A DNA stretch of 64,000 bases. It comes from Tunturibacter gelidoferens (GTDB lineage Bacteria; Acidobacteriota; Terriglobia; Terriglobales; Acidobacteriaceae). Both the position numbers and the translations under genes were made by a program. Shown one piece after another: positions 35,949-44,936 of the stretch. The stretch's first letter is position 1, and each line of letters opens with the position of its first letter. The stretch is taken from assembly GCF_040358255.1 (NCBI RefSeq), contig NZ_CP132938.1, forward strand, positions 5,022,001-5,086,000. Reading direction: 5' to 3'. Below the pieces are notes generated by a model. It did not search any database, was not told the origin of the DNA, and worked only from the letters and a program-made list of their open reading frames with translations.

Positions 35949-37688
35949 ATGGATGAGCGGAGAAACACTGTGTTTGTAAGGATTCGTCACATCCTTTTCG
36001 GTCCAATTTTGTGCGGTATATCTCTTGCTCTTGCGATTCTTGTTTCACATCCAGTAGCCGAAATGGGACTAGACGATGACTGGTCTTACATCTGGAGTGC
36101 AAACGCTCTTGCGACTACCGGGCACATCATCTACAACGGTTGGGCGACTGCGATTCTCGGTTGGCAACTGTACATGGGCGCACTCTTCATGAGGCTGTTT
36201 GGGTTTTCTTTTTTTATTGCCCGGGTCTCTGTCCTGATCATCGCCATCTCGACCGTCGTGCTGATCCAGCGATTACTCCGTCGCTTAGGAATGAGCGACT
36301 GGAATGCTACGATTGGAACCCTCACGATTGCGCTCTCTCCCGTTCTACTGTCTGTTGCCTTTAGTTTCATGTCGGACGTCCCGGGATTTTTCTGTATTGT
36401 GCTTTGCTTCTATAGTTGCACCCGTGCGATTCAGACAAGCTCGACGCGAAAAACGATTGGCTGGCTTGTGTTCGCAACCATATCAAATATCGCGGGCGGC
36501 ACTGTGCGGCAGATTGCTTGGTTGGGCGCGCTCTTGGTCGTGCCTTCCACAGCGTGGCACCTTCGAAGGAGATCTGGCGTCGCAATAGTCGCATTGGCCT
36601 TGTGGATGCTTAGCGTCGGCGCCATCAGTTGGGCTATGCATTGGTTCAACCAGCAACCCTACTCCCTAACCGATGCTCTAGTTCACCCGCCACACGGCCA
36701 ACTAAAGGGGGTACTGAGGAACATAGCCTTGCGTAACACTCTTGCTGTCTCTTTGTTCGTCCTCCCAGTTATTGCTGGCTTCATACTCAAGCTGCCTCTT
36801 CATGATAGGTGGACTCGCTTTCAAGCTATTTTCCTGTTTATCTTATCCATCGTGGTTGGATTTTGCGGTCTTCTTTTCAGAAAGCAAATTAATCTTGAGC
36901 TTGAGATTACCAACGGCACGGTCATGAACAGGGGACTTACAAGCGGGTCTGGAATTCTTGGGAGACAACCGGACATGCTTCCTTACGAATTCCGTATGCT
37001 CTTGACCCTCCTACTCATTGCTAGCCTCTTGGGCTTCATACTATTTTGCCTCAATGCTTCCAAAATCAAAGGTCCAGATTGGGAGGGAAAAAATAGATTT
37101 ACATGGAGTAGTACTGGCGCGCTGTTTGTCCCCTATACAGTGGCCTACATATTTTTGTTGGTGACGAGGACAAACATCTTTGATCGATACCTAATTCCTT
37201 TGATTTTGGTAGCTGTGGCCGGTCTTCTAAGGTTGTATGAGCAGAAAATTGGTGGGCGGCTGCCCTCGTTGACTGTGGGTTTAATACTGATGTTCGGTGC
37301 TTTTGGTGTCTGCGAGCTACACGACTTATATGCAAGAAATCGCGCGGTGCTAGATATCACAAATGAAATACTATCCACAGGCGTGACTAGAAGCGAGATT
37401 CGTGGTGGTTTTGAATATGACGCATGGACACAACTGCAAAATTCTGGCTACGTTAACGATCCTCGCTTGATTGTTCCCACGGGCGCCTATAGAGTCTTCC
37501 CAATGCAACCGGGTCTTTCAACTGCCTGTCAATCCTGGTTTTCAGATCTCATGCCATCTCTAAATATTCGATTTGCGCTGGCGTTCGATCAAACCACCTG
37601 CTACACCTCTTCGTCTTTCAGGGCTGTTTCTTATAATGCATGGTTGCCTCCGCACAATCGAACTCTCTACGTCCAGAAAATACCCTAA
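35949..37688 (+). CDS. GT39-type membrane glycosyltransferase
   Basis: A 579-residue polytopic protein. After the first helix comes 'AEMGLDDDWSYIWSANALAT', an aspartate-rich first loop that in GT-C enzymes of the PMT/ArnT type binds the lipid-phosphate-sugar donor. 'ILGWQLYMGALFMRLFGFSF' and 'FMSDVPGFFCIVLCFY' follow, and 'TRNIFDRYLIP'-like residues near 'TRTNIFDRYLIPLILVAVAG' fit the late helices. A periplasmic C-terminal domain of about 110 residues ends the protein. It probably adds a sugar to a lipid-linked glycan. Acceptor and sugar are unknown. Confidence 0.75.
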   Translation: MDERRNTVFVRIRHILFGPILCGISLALAILVSHPVAEMGLDDDWSYIWSANALATTGHIIYNGWATAILGWQLYMGALFMRLFGFSFFIARVSVLIIAISTVVLIQRLLRRLGMSDWNATIGTLTIALSPVLLSVAFSFMSDVPGFFCIVLCFYSCTRAIQTSSTRKTIGWLVFATISNIAGGTVRQIAWLGALLVVPSTAWHLRRRSGVAIVALALWMLSVGAISWAMHWFNQQPYSLTDALVHPPHGQLKGVLRNIALRNTLAVSLFVLPVIAGFILKLPLHDRWTRFQAIFLFILSIVVGFCGLLFRKQINLELEITNGTVMNRGLTSGSGILGRQPDMLPYEFRMLLTLLLIASLLGFILFCLNASKIKGPDWEGKNRFTWSSTGALFVPYTVAYIFLLVTRTNIFDRYLIPLILVAVAGLLRLYEQKIGGRLPSLTVGLILMFGAFGVCELHDLYARNRAVLDITNEILSTGVTRSEIRGGFEYDAWTQLQNSGYVNDPRLIVPTGAYRVFPMQPGLSTACQSWFSDLMPSLNIRFALAFDQTTCYTSSSFRAVSYNAWLPPHNRTLYVQKIP

Positions 37689-37808
37689 AAAGCAACGGTT
37701 GTGGTGAGTCGCTTTGAGTTCAGATCGTTTGGGAGACGACCAAACCACGGCGTCGCGGCATCGAACTTGAAGGGTGTTTAGTCCAAAGGGCCTGATTGCG
37801 GATCGTAA

Positions 37809-38150
37809 TCAACTTCGAGTAATCGGATCATTCACTTCGCGTCGCTTTAGTAAAGCTAAGGTCTCACCATAGTGAGCCTGAGGAATTACACGTTGCAAGC
37901 GTGCTGGACCTTCATCTCTATACATCGCTAGACAGGCACAGACTGCTAAGCAGGCGCTAAGGCCTGGAGGGATTTGGCAGTTCGGCAGTTTCTTTTGTTC
38001 TGAGATCTTATCTTGAAGACGGTCCAGTCTCAAGCTCCCGAGGATCGCCATCATTGGCAGGATCGGAGCACAATAAGGAAACTTCGTTCTAGAAGTTGTC
38101 AACACAATAAGGAAAATGATTGAGACTACCAAGCACAAGCGTGCCGCCAA
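37809..38150 (-). pseudogene. Probable C-terminal remnant of a membrane glycosyltransferase
   Basis: A 113-codon frame starts with a hydrophobic helix 'LCLVVSIIFLIVLTTSRTKF' and 'PYCAPILPMMAILGSLRLDR'. Intact GT-C proteins have a similar late helix followed by 'K(F/H)PxYxLPxxP'. A soluble tail follows. No upstream part with the catalytic loop exists, so this looks like the tail of a lost gene rather than a full one. Confidence 0.4.
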
Positions 38151-38229
38151 ACATTGTCGGGGCGACTGCTCTCGAAAGCCATCCCGTTCGACGCTTCAAC
38201 CTCAGATATGAACTCTGACAATCAACTTG

Positions 38230-39756
38230 CTAGAGCAACCGTTCTTCCGGAGCGGAAAGTGGCCGGGCTGAAACACTGCGGATAAGTGCTCCTCGGCGAA
38301 GAGCGATTCCTTCCGGGCCCATGACCAGTGTGCCGAGGACAGGAGCAACGTAAGATCCAACGACGGCTGCAAAGATGATGCCGAATGCGGCATAGGTTGC
38401 TTCATATATTAAAGCGCCTACGTCTCCTTCCGGGGCGGCGTGGGTGTAGAGAACAAGGACGAGGAGGCCCCACGGAGTCTGTCTGGTGTCGCCGCAGAGG
38501 GATTCAAAGACAAAGAAAAGCAAAAACCAGACCGCGGGAGCGAGCAGAAATACCCCCGGCCATCCGGCAAGATGATAGGCAGTTGAGGTGGAGGAGAACG
38601 AAACTCCGGTGGTTTCATCTTCTGCACCGAGAATGCCGACTTCATGGGCGTAAATGTTTCCGCTGAGAAGGGTTGGTTTATCAGGCCAGATGAAGTGGGG
38701 AACCAGGTTTTGGAATGCTACGGCGATGGGGTATAAACCATAGGTTCCGAACTGGGCGGTGTGATTGATGAGAGCGTCATCGATAGAGATCATCTGAAGC
38801 CGATCGAAAAACCCCTGTGGATTATTGTAGTAGCCGAGCACGCGATCTTCATACTGGTCGGCAGAGGTCTGGATATATTGCTCGCGAACATAACTAAGAT
38901 CGGAAAGGAGAGAGATGACGGTGGAGACGTTCGCTCCGCCGCTTTCTTCGCGGAAAGTTCTTCCGTACTGAGCATAAGGTACGAGATATCGAAAGATGAA
39001 GATGGTGGTCAGGATTGCTCCGATGAGCTGCGCTCGACTAAGTTTAAAGCGCTGAGAGGCTACGGCGAGAATCCAGCAGGCGAATGGGGCGAACATGCCT
39101 TCTTTCGAGAATCCAACCAGCCCAACGACGAACATTAGGGCCCCAGCAAGGAGGACCGGCAGGTTCACACTGCGTTTGCCGCCGGTGCGGCGGATTGTGT
39201 TCATCACTCCGATGACAATTGCCATGGGAAAAAAGCGATTAAGCTGATTGAGAGCACTGAGAACAGACCCGCTGCCAGAGGGTATGAGAATGAAGGCTAT
39301 GTTGAGGAGAACTCCCGCAATGAGACAGCCGACCGTGGCTGTCTGCATTTTGGTATCGCTGACCATCCTTCCCAGGAGGGCGCGCTTGGGTGCGACCCTT
39401 CTAACGAGATAGACCGTGGTTAGCATCATGCACATGCCGGCGAGCAGGACAGCGATGGTGAGGTTCGGGGTAAGGAGATTTGAGTCTGCGGCCTCGCCGA
39501 GATAAACTTTCATACAAAGCCCAACAACGACGCCCAGAACGGCGTTGAAAAAGATGAAAGCTCCAGAGGTGCGGGAGAATCCACCCGCGATGTTAAAAGC
39601 ATGTGTGGCAACAAGAATGTAGAAGAAACAGCCGAGAGAGAACACTGAGCTGGTCCCCTGCGCCAGCTGGATGGCACAAAGGATCGCCGCAATAAAGAAG
39701 ACCGGAACGATCGGAATGCTTTCGGGAAACGGCAGGCGCACTCGTGTCTTTCTCAA
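38230..39756 (-). CDS. Wzy-like O-antigen/polysaccharide polymerase
   Basis: A 508-residue polytopic protein from a TTG at 39756; the start is not certain. It has about 12 hydrophobic helices and a large external loop in the C-terminal half, containing 'EQYIQTSADQYEDRVLGYYN' and 'PHFIWPDKPTLLSGNIYAHE'. The 'P-x-x-x-W-P-x-K' with a nearby 'NxxAxxVG' is common in oligosaccharide-repeat polymerases of acidobacteria and proteobacteria. It would join repeat units delivered by the flippase at 31258. It reads towards the rest of the cluster from the right edge. Wzy proteins are poorly conserved, so the call rests on topology and context. Confidence 0.7.
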   Translation of the reverse strand: MRKTRVRLPFPESIPIVPVFFIAAILCAIQLAQGTSSVFSLGCFFYILVATHAFNIAGGFSRTSGAFIFFNAVLGVVVGLCMKVYLGEAADSNLLTPNLTIAVLLAGMCMMLTTVYLVRRVAPKRALLGRMVSDTKMQTATVGCLIAGVLLNIAFILIPSGSGSVLSALNQLNRFFPMAIVIGVMNTIRRTGGKRSVNLPVLLAGALMFVVGLVGFSKEGMFAPFACWILAVASQRFKLSRAQLIGAILTTIFIFRYLVPYAQYGRTFREESGGANVSTVISLLSDLSYVREQYIQTSADQYEDRVLGYYNNPQGFFDRLQMISIDDALINHTAQFGTYGLYPIAVAFQNLVPHFIWPDKPTLLSGNIYAHEVGILGAEDETTGVSFSSTSTAYHLAGWPGVFLLAPAVWFLLFFVFESLCGDTRQTPWGLLVLVLYTHAAPEGDVGALIYEATYAAFGIIFAAVVGSYVAPVLGTLVMGPEGIALRRGALIRSVSARPLSAPEERLL

Positions 39757-39976
39757 TCAGGACTGATAAAGCTTCCGAAAGGCTGGGCTCGCAGGGGGAG
39801 CCCTAAATTAGACGGTCAAAGTCCATGCATCCACTCTATCGGCGCTCTCAGTGATGATAGCGATAGTTAGGCCGGATCGTCAAAGGAAAAGCCCTCACGG
39901 GGATGCAGCGACAAATACGAGCAAGGTACTCTGCTTCTGCCCGATCGAGAAATCCGCTGTACAATCGCATATCTGC

Positions 39977-40147
39977 ATGGGTAAATCTTTCTTAAGATGG
40001 CTGGGGTTTTCAAAGACTCGTCCAACCGCGGAATGCAAGTATTGTGGAGAACGCCTCTTGAAGAATCAAATGCTCCATGTCTATCTGTACGGATGGTTCT
40101 GTGATGAAGAAGAGTTTCACGAGTATATGAGTGAGCGTCAGATTTAA
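39977..40147 (+). CDS. Small 'WFC' zinc-ribbon-like protein, divergent copy
   Basis: A 56-residue protein: 'MGKSFLRWLGFSKTRP', Cys-x2-Cys in 'AECKYCGERLLKN', then 'YGWFCDEEEFHEYM'. It keeps the CxxC, the WFC triad, the acidic run and a terminal aromatic, so it belongs with the proteins at 23803 and 56341, though only loosely. The ribosome site is weak. Unknown function. Confidence 0.5.
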   Translation: MGKSFLRWLGFSKTRPTAECKYCGERLLKNQMLHVYLYGWFCDEEEFHEYMSERQI

Positions 40148-40723
40148 CTGGTAAACTGAAACCGCAATCCGATATCTTCGGATGCCAATTCGTGGCCTTC
40201 GGAGCGGGGATCGCCCAGGCACTGGTATGTTCGCAGTCGTGTGGTCACCGAGTACTAAAATGGTAGGAGCCAGCGCACCAAGCGCAAGCGGCTACATGGT
40301 TGACCCCGGATTGGTCTAGGAACGCTGCGATTCTGCCTCGTCTGAGGGCTTTGTCATGTGAGTACCAGGCGGAGTGCGAATGTGGTCAGAGCGGTGCCCA
40401 GAACGACGCCGGCAAGAGCGAGGTATGGCGAAGGGGTTAAGCTGAGGCTCAGGAGTAGAGGAGAGATTTCGGCTGATTAGTGGTTGACCACGGAGACTAA
40501 GCTATTTTCCCTTCCCGTGGGGCGAGGGACTACCCGTGGTTTGCAGTTCCCCGTGATTTCCATCCACAGTAGAGGTACAAACCGTCGGGGTTGAGGCTTT
40601 TGTCGGACCGAACACCCCAGCTAAGACGAGAGCGGCGAACACAACGCCGGCCGCCCCTATGATGTGCTCTTGGTATACAGTTTGATCTCCTGGTCCGTTA
40701 CGGAATGCAGCTGTAATTGACTG
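40148..40723. other. Gene-free stretch
   Basis: Only short frames. No remnant recognised. Confidence 0.4.
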
Positions 40724-41260
40724 CGAACCTTGCGCCGGCTATGGAGGCGCTTACCGTGATATTGAAACCTGTCGGAGTGGCTACAGAGAGTTACCGATAA
40801 GGTAATTGGAAGCGCCGCCATTCTGGTACGCTTGGCAGACATAAGCTGTCGTCGCCGTCGGCCAGGTTAGAGTGGCGATCATCCCTATCGTCGCTGTTCC
40901 GCCTATAAGTCCCTCGAACGTTGGTGCAGGTCGCGGTGGCACAGGTCACAGAGGTGACGTCAGTCCCTACGGCGGTGGTTGTATTTCCAGTTGTGTTCGA
41001 ATGGCAGTTGGTCCCGTTTGCCGCACACACTAGCTGCCCACCAATGGTTGTGGACTCTGCCAGGCTGGCAGGGTTATCGAATATGACTGGATCGGTGATT
41101 TCCCATGAGGAGATAGACCCACGGAATCGAATAATTCCATCCTGGTTTCCTCGGTTCCCTGCCCTGACGTAAAGCCACCGGGCAGGCTGCGTTGTGCCAC
41201 AACCGCCATGCAGCGGGCAACCCATCGGGATCTGACTGCGAGGTTGGGGTCTGTGATCCG
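40724..41260 (-). pseudogene. Decayed beta-strand-repeat/tail-fibre-like protein, C-terminal part
   Basis: Pieces in at least three minus-strand frames join to a known kind of sequence. They include 'TTQPARWLYVRAGNRGNQDG' with 'SWEITDPVIFDNPASLA', then 'VGTDVTSVTCATATCTNVRG', then 'GTATIGMIATLTWPTATTAY' with 'QNGGASNYLIGNSL', and finally 'SVATPTGFNITVSASIAG' and 'FAVNYSCIP' with a stop near 40726. The last blocks match the C-terminal repeats of large acidobacterial and phage tail-fibre-like surface proteins. Frameshifts separate every block, so it is dead. How far it extends to the right is unclear. Confidence 0.5.
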
Positions 41261-41363
41261 TCGTTCCAAAACATTAGGTGCCCCTTCCGAGGATTCTTCG
41301 GTCATTGGCTCTTTGTGTGACCACTCGGACATATAATCGAGAGCAGAGAAATTTCGGTGCGAG

Positions 41364-41549
41364 ATGCCCAATTTGACCGAGTTCCCCACGATGTCAAAGA
41401 GTTCCCCCAGGTGTCCGTCTTGTCACTCAACCCAATGCGGTCGAGCCCATCGGCGGTATTTCTTTGATTATTTGTCCAGCCTGTTTGGCTGTTTACCGTA
41501 TCGTTGCAACGAATGTCACACCCGATTTTACGCTTTTGTCAACAGATAA
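41364..41549 (+). CDS. Small zinc-ribbon protein with two CxxC pairs
   Basis: A 61-residue protein (or 52 from the ATG at 41391). It has Cys-x2-Cys in 'PRCPSCHSTQCGRAHRR', a helix 'YFFDYLSSLFG', and a second Cys-x2-Cys in 'CLPYRCNECHTRFYAF'. Similar small proteins with an N-terminal CPxC, a basic 'RR' and a C-terminal 'P(Y/F)RCxxCxxRF' are frequent in acidobacterial genomes. The four cysteines should bind zinc. Function unknown. It is distinct from the 'WFC' family. Confidence 0.55.
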   Translation: MPNLTEFPTMSKSSPRCPSCHSTQCGRAHRRYFFDYLSSLFGCLPYRCNECHTRFYAFVNR

Positions 41550-42093
41550 TCCGATCCCATTCTAACCGTCGCTAACCTCCTCAAAGACATCTCCACTCAG
41601 TTCAAACTCGGGACTGGTCAGTTCCTGGAAGCGTCGCCGGAACTCCTTCCGCTTGATCAGACCAGAGAGCGTCTCTCGGGTTTGAAGCCTTTCGTTTTGC
41701 GACTCGTCGGCCTTGCGCGATTCACGATACGTTCCGCGTCGCGTAGGGGCTAGAAGCGACACACCGCTCTCGCGTAAATCCAGATGCGATGGAGCAGGCC
41801 GGCCAGCTTATTCTCAGCTTGACGGCAGTAATCGGCGGTGGACGCTGCGAACGAACTTGTGACGTAAGTCCTATCCGCAACGCGACGGCCATCGCGCGCA
41901 AACAGTCATATGGTGATGATTTGTCACTCGGCGAGATTGGGGGCAGGTTCTAGTGTCCTGACCGCCGACTATTAACGCAGAACCTTCTCCGCTCTCCGAG
42001 CACTGGAATTTTGTTGCACAGGTTCAGGGGTACTCGGCCGTGGCGTTGTACCTGTGGGAAAATCAAAAGCGCAACACGATGAGGCAATAAACG
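41550..42093. other. Gene-poor stretch
   Basis: A 66-codon minus-strand frame (41562-41762) is very charged and unrecognised; I do not call it. No other structure. Confidence 0.3.
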
Positions 42094-42220
42094 GATGTCC
42101 AATAGGGCACGCTGGACCTCGTGGTCCTCAAGACTCTGGATGTGCTTCGAGGTAAAAGCGGAGGATTTGTCATGGGAGTGTTAAGGAGATTTCTGACGCG
42201 TCTGTCGAATTTAAAGGCAA
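42094..42220 (+). pseudogene. Possible remnant of a PadR regulator plus duplicated-permease (ADOP) start
   Basis: One frame from 42094 reads Asp-Val-Gln, a TAG, then 'GTLDLVVLKTLDVLRG', which is the first helix of PadR repressors ('QGTLDLLxLKTL'). At 42172 an ATG opens 'MGVLRRFLTRLSNLK', like the start of acidobacterial FtsX-type permeases, which are usually encoded right after PadR. Similarity ends there. Both matches are short, so this is tentative. Confidence 0.35.
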
Positions 42221-43015
42221 AACAGCAAAATGATCAACGGTTGCTGGGAAAACACAGCTTTCCCAGCAACCGTTCCCCAGTTCGCCCAATAGGCGCCACT
42301 AGGCAGTTGGACGAGCATCGGAGGTCTCTTCACTCCTACCGATTCGTTACGCCAAACAGTCACCGACATAAGCCAGTGGTTACAGGGTTCATCGCGAGTG
42401 ACTAAGGGCTCGATCCGGGCTGCTCGAAGGCTAGAGATGAGGGTGAATGTCGAATAGACAGCAACGGAGCGAAGAGCTGGCCTATCCCCTTAGACATCGA
42501 GAATTTTTGTGGTCGGTAAAGGCGTGGGTCGATCAGGCGCAGAGTAAGGCAATCGATAGTTATACCAAGGCCGCAGCCAATCAAGGCCCGAGGGTTCCCT
42601 CCGCCAGGAACTGACCAGGATGTCTCCCCACGTGGCTTCGATGGCACACCGCACGCTCACCTCGAGAGTGCGGTTTCCGATGCCGATCCACGTTACGGCG
42701 AAAACTCCCAGGGACCAGACGATGGGCGCTCCTTGCGATCCGATAAATTTGGCAGCTCTGCCGATATCCAAAAATGATGTGTCACCTTGAAGTATATTGC
42801 GCAACATTTGTTGCCGAAATCTACTGCATCTTCGCTTATTATTCTTCTATGCCAATCTTGGAGAAGTTCTTTCAGGAATTGATGGTGATACGAAATGTGC
42901 TTCCTTCAAGAGAGCACGCTCATTTGTGCGCACTGGAATTCCCAGACGACACTGAGAAGATCAGAGGGCGAATGGAAGCAGGTAGGAGACGTACTTGGCA
43001 CGCTCCTGACTCGAT
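42221..43015. other. Gene-poor stretch left of kinase module B
   Basis: A 105-codon minus-strand frame (42490-42807) with a hydrophobic part ('PIVWSLGVFAVTWIGIGN') is not recognised. A plus-strand frame running into 43034 is interrupted by the promoter of the kinase gene. Neither is supported as a gene. Confidence 0.3.
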
Positions 43016-43088
43016 CGTTACTTTAACTGGCTAACGGTAACTCTTAAGGGGCTAGACTAAAGTTGTAGAGTGGAAAACTGGACCGACC
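43016..43088 (+). promoter_or_regulatory. Upstream control region of kinase module copy B
   Basis: Shares blocks with the region before copy A (9447-9525): GTTACT, CTGGCTAAC, 'AAGGGGCTA' and 'AAAGTTGTAGAGTGGAAAA'. No -35/-10 pair is obvious. The shared stretch starts abruptly, as would be expected at a duplication boundary. Confidence 0.35.
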
Positions 43089-44057
43089 ATGTACGCTTCA
43101 GAGATCCGTCTGGAGGGAAAAGTGGGTCTCGTTGAGTTTTGTTCCTTTGAAGATAGCCTTCATCCTTGTTCTAATGCCATTCTCTCTGCCAACAAATACA
43201 TCAGGAAGATGAAAGGTGGTTCGCAGTCGATTTTAGTTCGAGCCAATGATGGCCGGCACTATGTTGTAAAGATGACGGACAATCCCATAGGCCCCAACCT
43301 CCTCGCCAATGAACACATGGGGAGCCTCGTTGCAAAAGCGGTCGGACTCCCCGTAGCGGAAGCCAGGGGGATATGCCTCTCTGACAGCTTCATCGACAGT
43401 CATCCGGACCTCTGGTTCGAACTTCCATCTGGAGTACGCCGCCCCGATAAGGGTATGCATTTTGGTAGTCTGTTTGTAGGCCAGACCTCTGGCCCAGACC
43501 GGCCAACAGAATACATAAGCCCTTCAAGAGTCAGCATGATCACAAATCGGGAGGTGTTCTTGGGGATGTACCTCCTCGACGTTTGGGCCAATCATCAAGA
43601 CAACCGTCAGGCTATCTTCAGACGAAGCTCCACAAACGCTCAGGAAGTTTGTTTCATTGATCACGGACATATGTTCGGAGGCCCGGAATGGAATTTCAAA
43701 GAGAATCCGGCTTCAGCTCTTCATTTGGAGAGGGCGGTCTACAACGATCTTTGGCAAGACGAACAAGTGACCTCATGGATCTCACGATTTCAAACCATTA
43801 TTCCGGGAGTGCTCGCTTCGATTATCCCCTCTATGGCAAACGAGTGGTATACAGGAGATTTGAATGAACTGCAAAGAACGCTAATAGATCGGTTACTTCG
43901 TTTGCAGAAACTCGTCAACGCAGATGCAGAACGGACTTGGCACCTAAGTCAACAGAAAAGCATAGATGAATCTCCGCGATTATCAGATCTTGGAATACGC
44001 GAGCTCAGAACTCCAGAGACACGGAGTGCCTTTCATCGTACTCGTGCGACTGCATGA
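43089..44057 (+). CDS. HipA-like kinase domain protein, copy B
   Basis: A 322-residue HipA-like kinase, the inverted twin of 8478-9446. Lys61, Glu75, the catalytic loop Asp171/Asn172 and metal-binding Asp191 are all present. Residues 10-192 are identical to copy A, and the DNA 43116-43666 is identical without a single change. The first nine codons differ at several positions (MYASEIRLEG against MYASEVPFGG). From codon 194 on the proteins differ at roughly 30% of positions ('NFKENPASALHLERAVYNDL' against 'NFEGNLGSALHLEMAVYTDL'). Such an identical block between diverged flanks points to gene conversion. It overlaps the DUF3037-like gene by 92 bases, exactly as in copy A. Substrate unknown. Confidence 0.8.
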   Translation: MYASEIRLEGKVGLVEFCSFEDSLHPCSNAILSANKYIRKMKGGSQSILVRANDGRHYVVKMTDNPIGPNLLANEHMGSLVAKAVGLPVAEARGICLSDSFIDSHPDLWFELPSGVRRPDKGMHFGSLFVGQTSGPDRPTEYISPSRVSMITNREVFLGMYLLDVWANHQDNRQAIFRRSSTNAQEVCFIDHGHMFGGPEWNFKENPASALHLERAVYNDLWQDEQVTSWISRFQTIIPGVLASIIPSMANEWYTGDLNELQRTLIDRLLRLQKLVNADAERTWHLSQQKSIDESPRLSDLGIRELRTPETRSAFHRTRATA

Positions 44058-44388
44058 GCTTAATTCATATGCCTTGCAGATTCTTATCCTGCGAGATTGG
44101 AAAACGAAGATTGGAGTTGCCTCCCAATGGGAGGTTGATGAAATCGAAACCTTTCTAGAAGATCTTCGGCTTGAAAGTAGCGAACAGAGTTCGGTTCCCT
44201 CTTTGTTTGAACGTTTAGCCAATCTGAATGTTGGTCCTATCCGTACCTCCGTGTCGGGCTCTTGCTCTGAGCAAGATCTAAATGAAGTGATCCGAGAGTT
44301 CTTTGATGCTGTTCGCGGATCTTCGTCTTGGCAAGAGCATTTCGACGAGTTTAACGATTTAGATAGAACCAATGGAGTCTCGCGATAA
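43966..44388 (+). CDS. DUF3037-like partner of the HipA-like kinase, copy B (full length)
   Basis: A 140-residue protein starting inside the kinase gene. It opens MNLRDYQILEYASSEL and contains 'IVLVRLHELNSYALQILILR', 'GVASQWEVDEIETFLEDLRL' and 'NLNVGPIRTSVSGSCSEQDL'. The C-terminal tail 'EFNDLDRTNGVSR' is replaced in copy A by repeat-derived residues, so this copy shows the natural end. No ribosome site of note precedes the start, which fits translation coupled to the kinase. The DUF3037 call is from overall layout and from the known pairing of that family with HipA-like kinases; the function is not known. Confidence 0.6.
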   Translation: MNLRDYQILEYASSELQRHGVPFIVLVRLHELNSYALQILILRDWKTKIGVASQWEVDEIETFLEDLRLESSEQSSVPSLFERLANLNVGPIRTSVSGSCSEQDLNEVIREFFDAVRGSSSWQEHFDEFNDLDRTNGVSR

Positions 44389-44622
44389 CGAATGATCGTG
44401 CGGCGACAGAGCACGTGCAGTCTGTATTTTGCACGTGCAGATCACGCTCAAGGATGAGATTGAAGTCATGCGTCGGGTCTAGGCAGTTCAATTTTAAACC
44501 TTTATCGGGGTTGAGCTTCCTAAAAAATTGAGAGACCGATCCTTTCCCATCTGCTCATTGGAGTGCCCGGCAAATTTTGTGCCAGTGAGAAACATAAGAA
44601 ACTGGCATGAGAGGAGCTTTGT

Positions 44623-44904
44623 ATGGGACGAGGGAAGAGGTATCAACCGGAGCAGGTGGTGAACCTGGTGCGACAGATTGAAGTGGCGGTGGCGAACGGG
44701 AAGACGACGGCACAAGCCTGCAAAGAAGCGGAGATCGTGGAGCAGACGTATTTCCGTTGGCGCAAGGAGTATGGCGGTCTGCAGGTGGATCAGGCGCGAC
44801 GGCTGAGGGAGCTTGAGCGGGAGATTGCGAAGCTGAAGCGTTTGGTCGCTGAACTAAGCCTGGACAAACTGGTGTTGAAGGACATCGCGGCGGGAAACTT
44901 CTAA
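44623..44904 (+). CDS. IS3-family transposase orfA
   Basis: A 93-residue protein starting MGRGKRYQPEQVVNLVRQIE with a GAGGAG ribosome site. It has a helix-turn-helix region ('TTAQACKEAEIVEQTYFRWR') followed by 'EYGGLQVDQARRLRELE' and a leucine-zipper-like helix ('EIAKLKRLVAELSLDKLVLK') ending 'DIAAGNF'. It is the DNA-binding half of an IS407-type transposase. It looks intact, but the catalytic half is broken. Confidence 0.9.
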   Translation: MGRGKRYQPEQVVNLVRQIEVAVANGKTTAQACKEAEIVEQTYFRWRKEYGGLQVDQARRLRELEREIAKLKRLVAELSLDKLVLKDIAAGNF

Positions 44905-44936
44905 GCCCTGAGCGACGGCGTTGTGCGGTCAGCCAT

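Noticed and set aside
43233..43591. Long minus-strand frames identical to plus-strand frames at 8944-9302
   Set aside because: They are antisense shadows of the two identical kinase segments. Their identity simply reflects the identical DNA.
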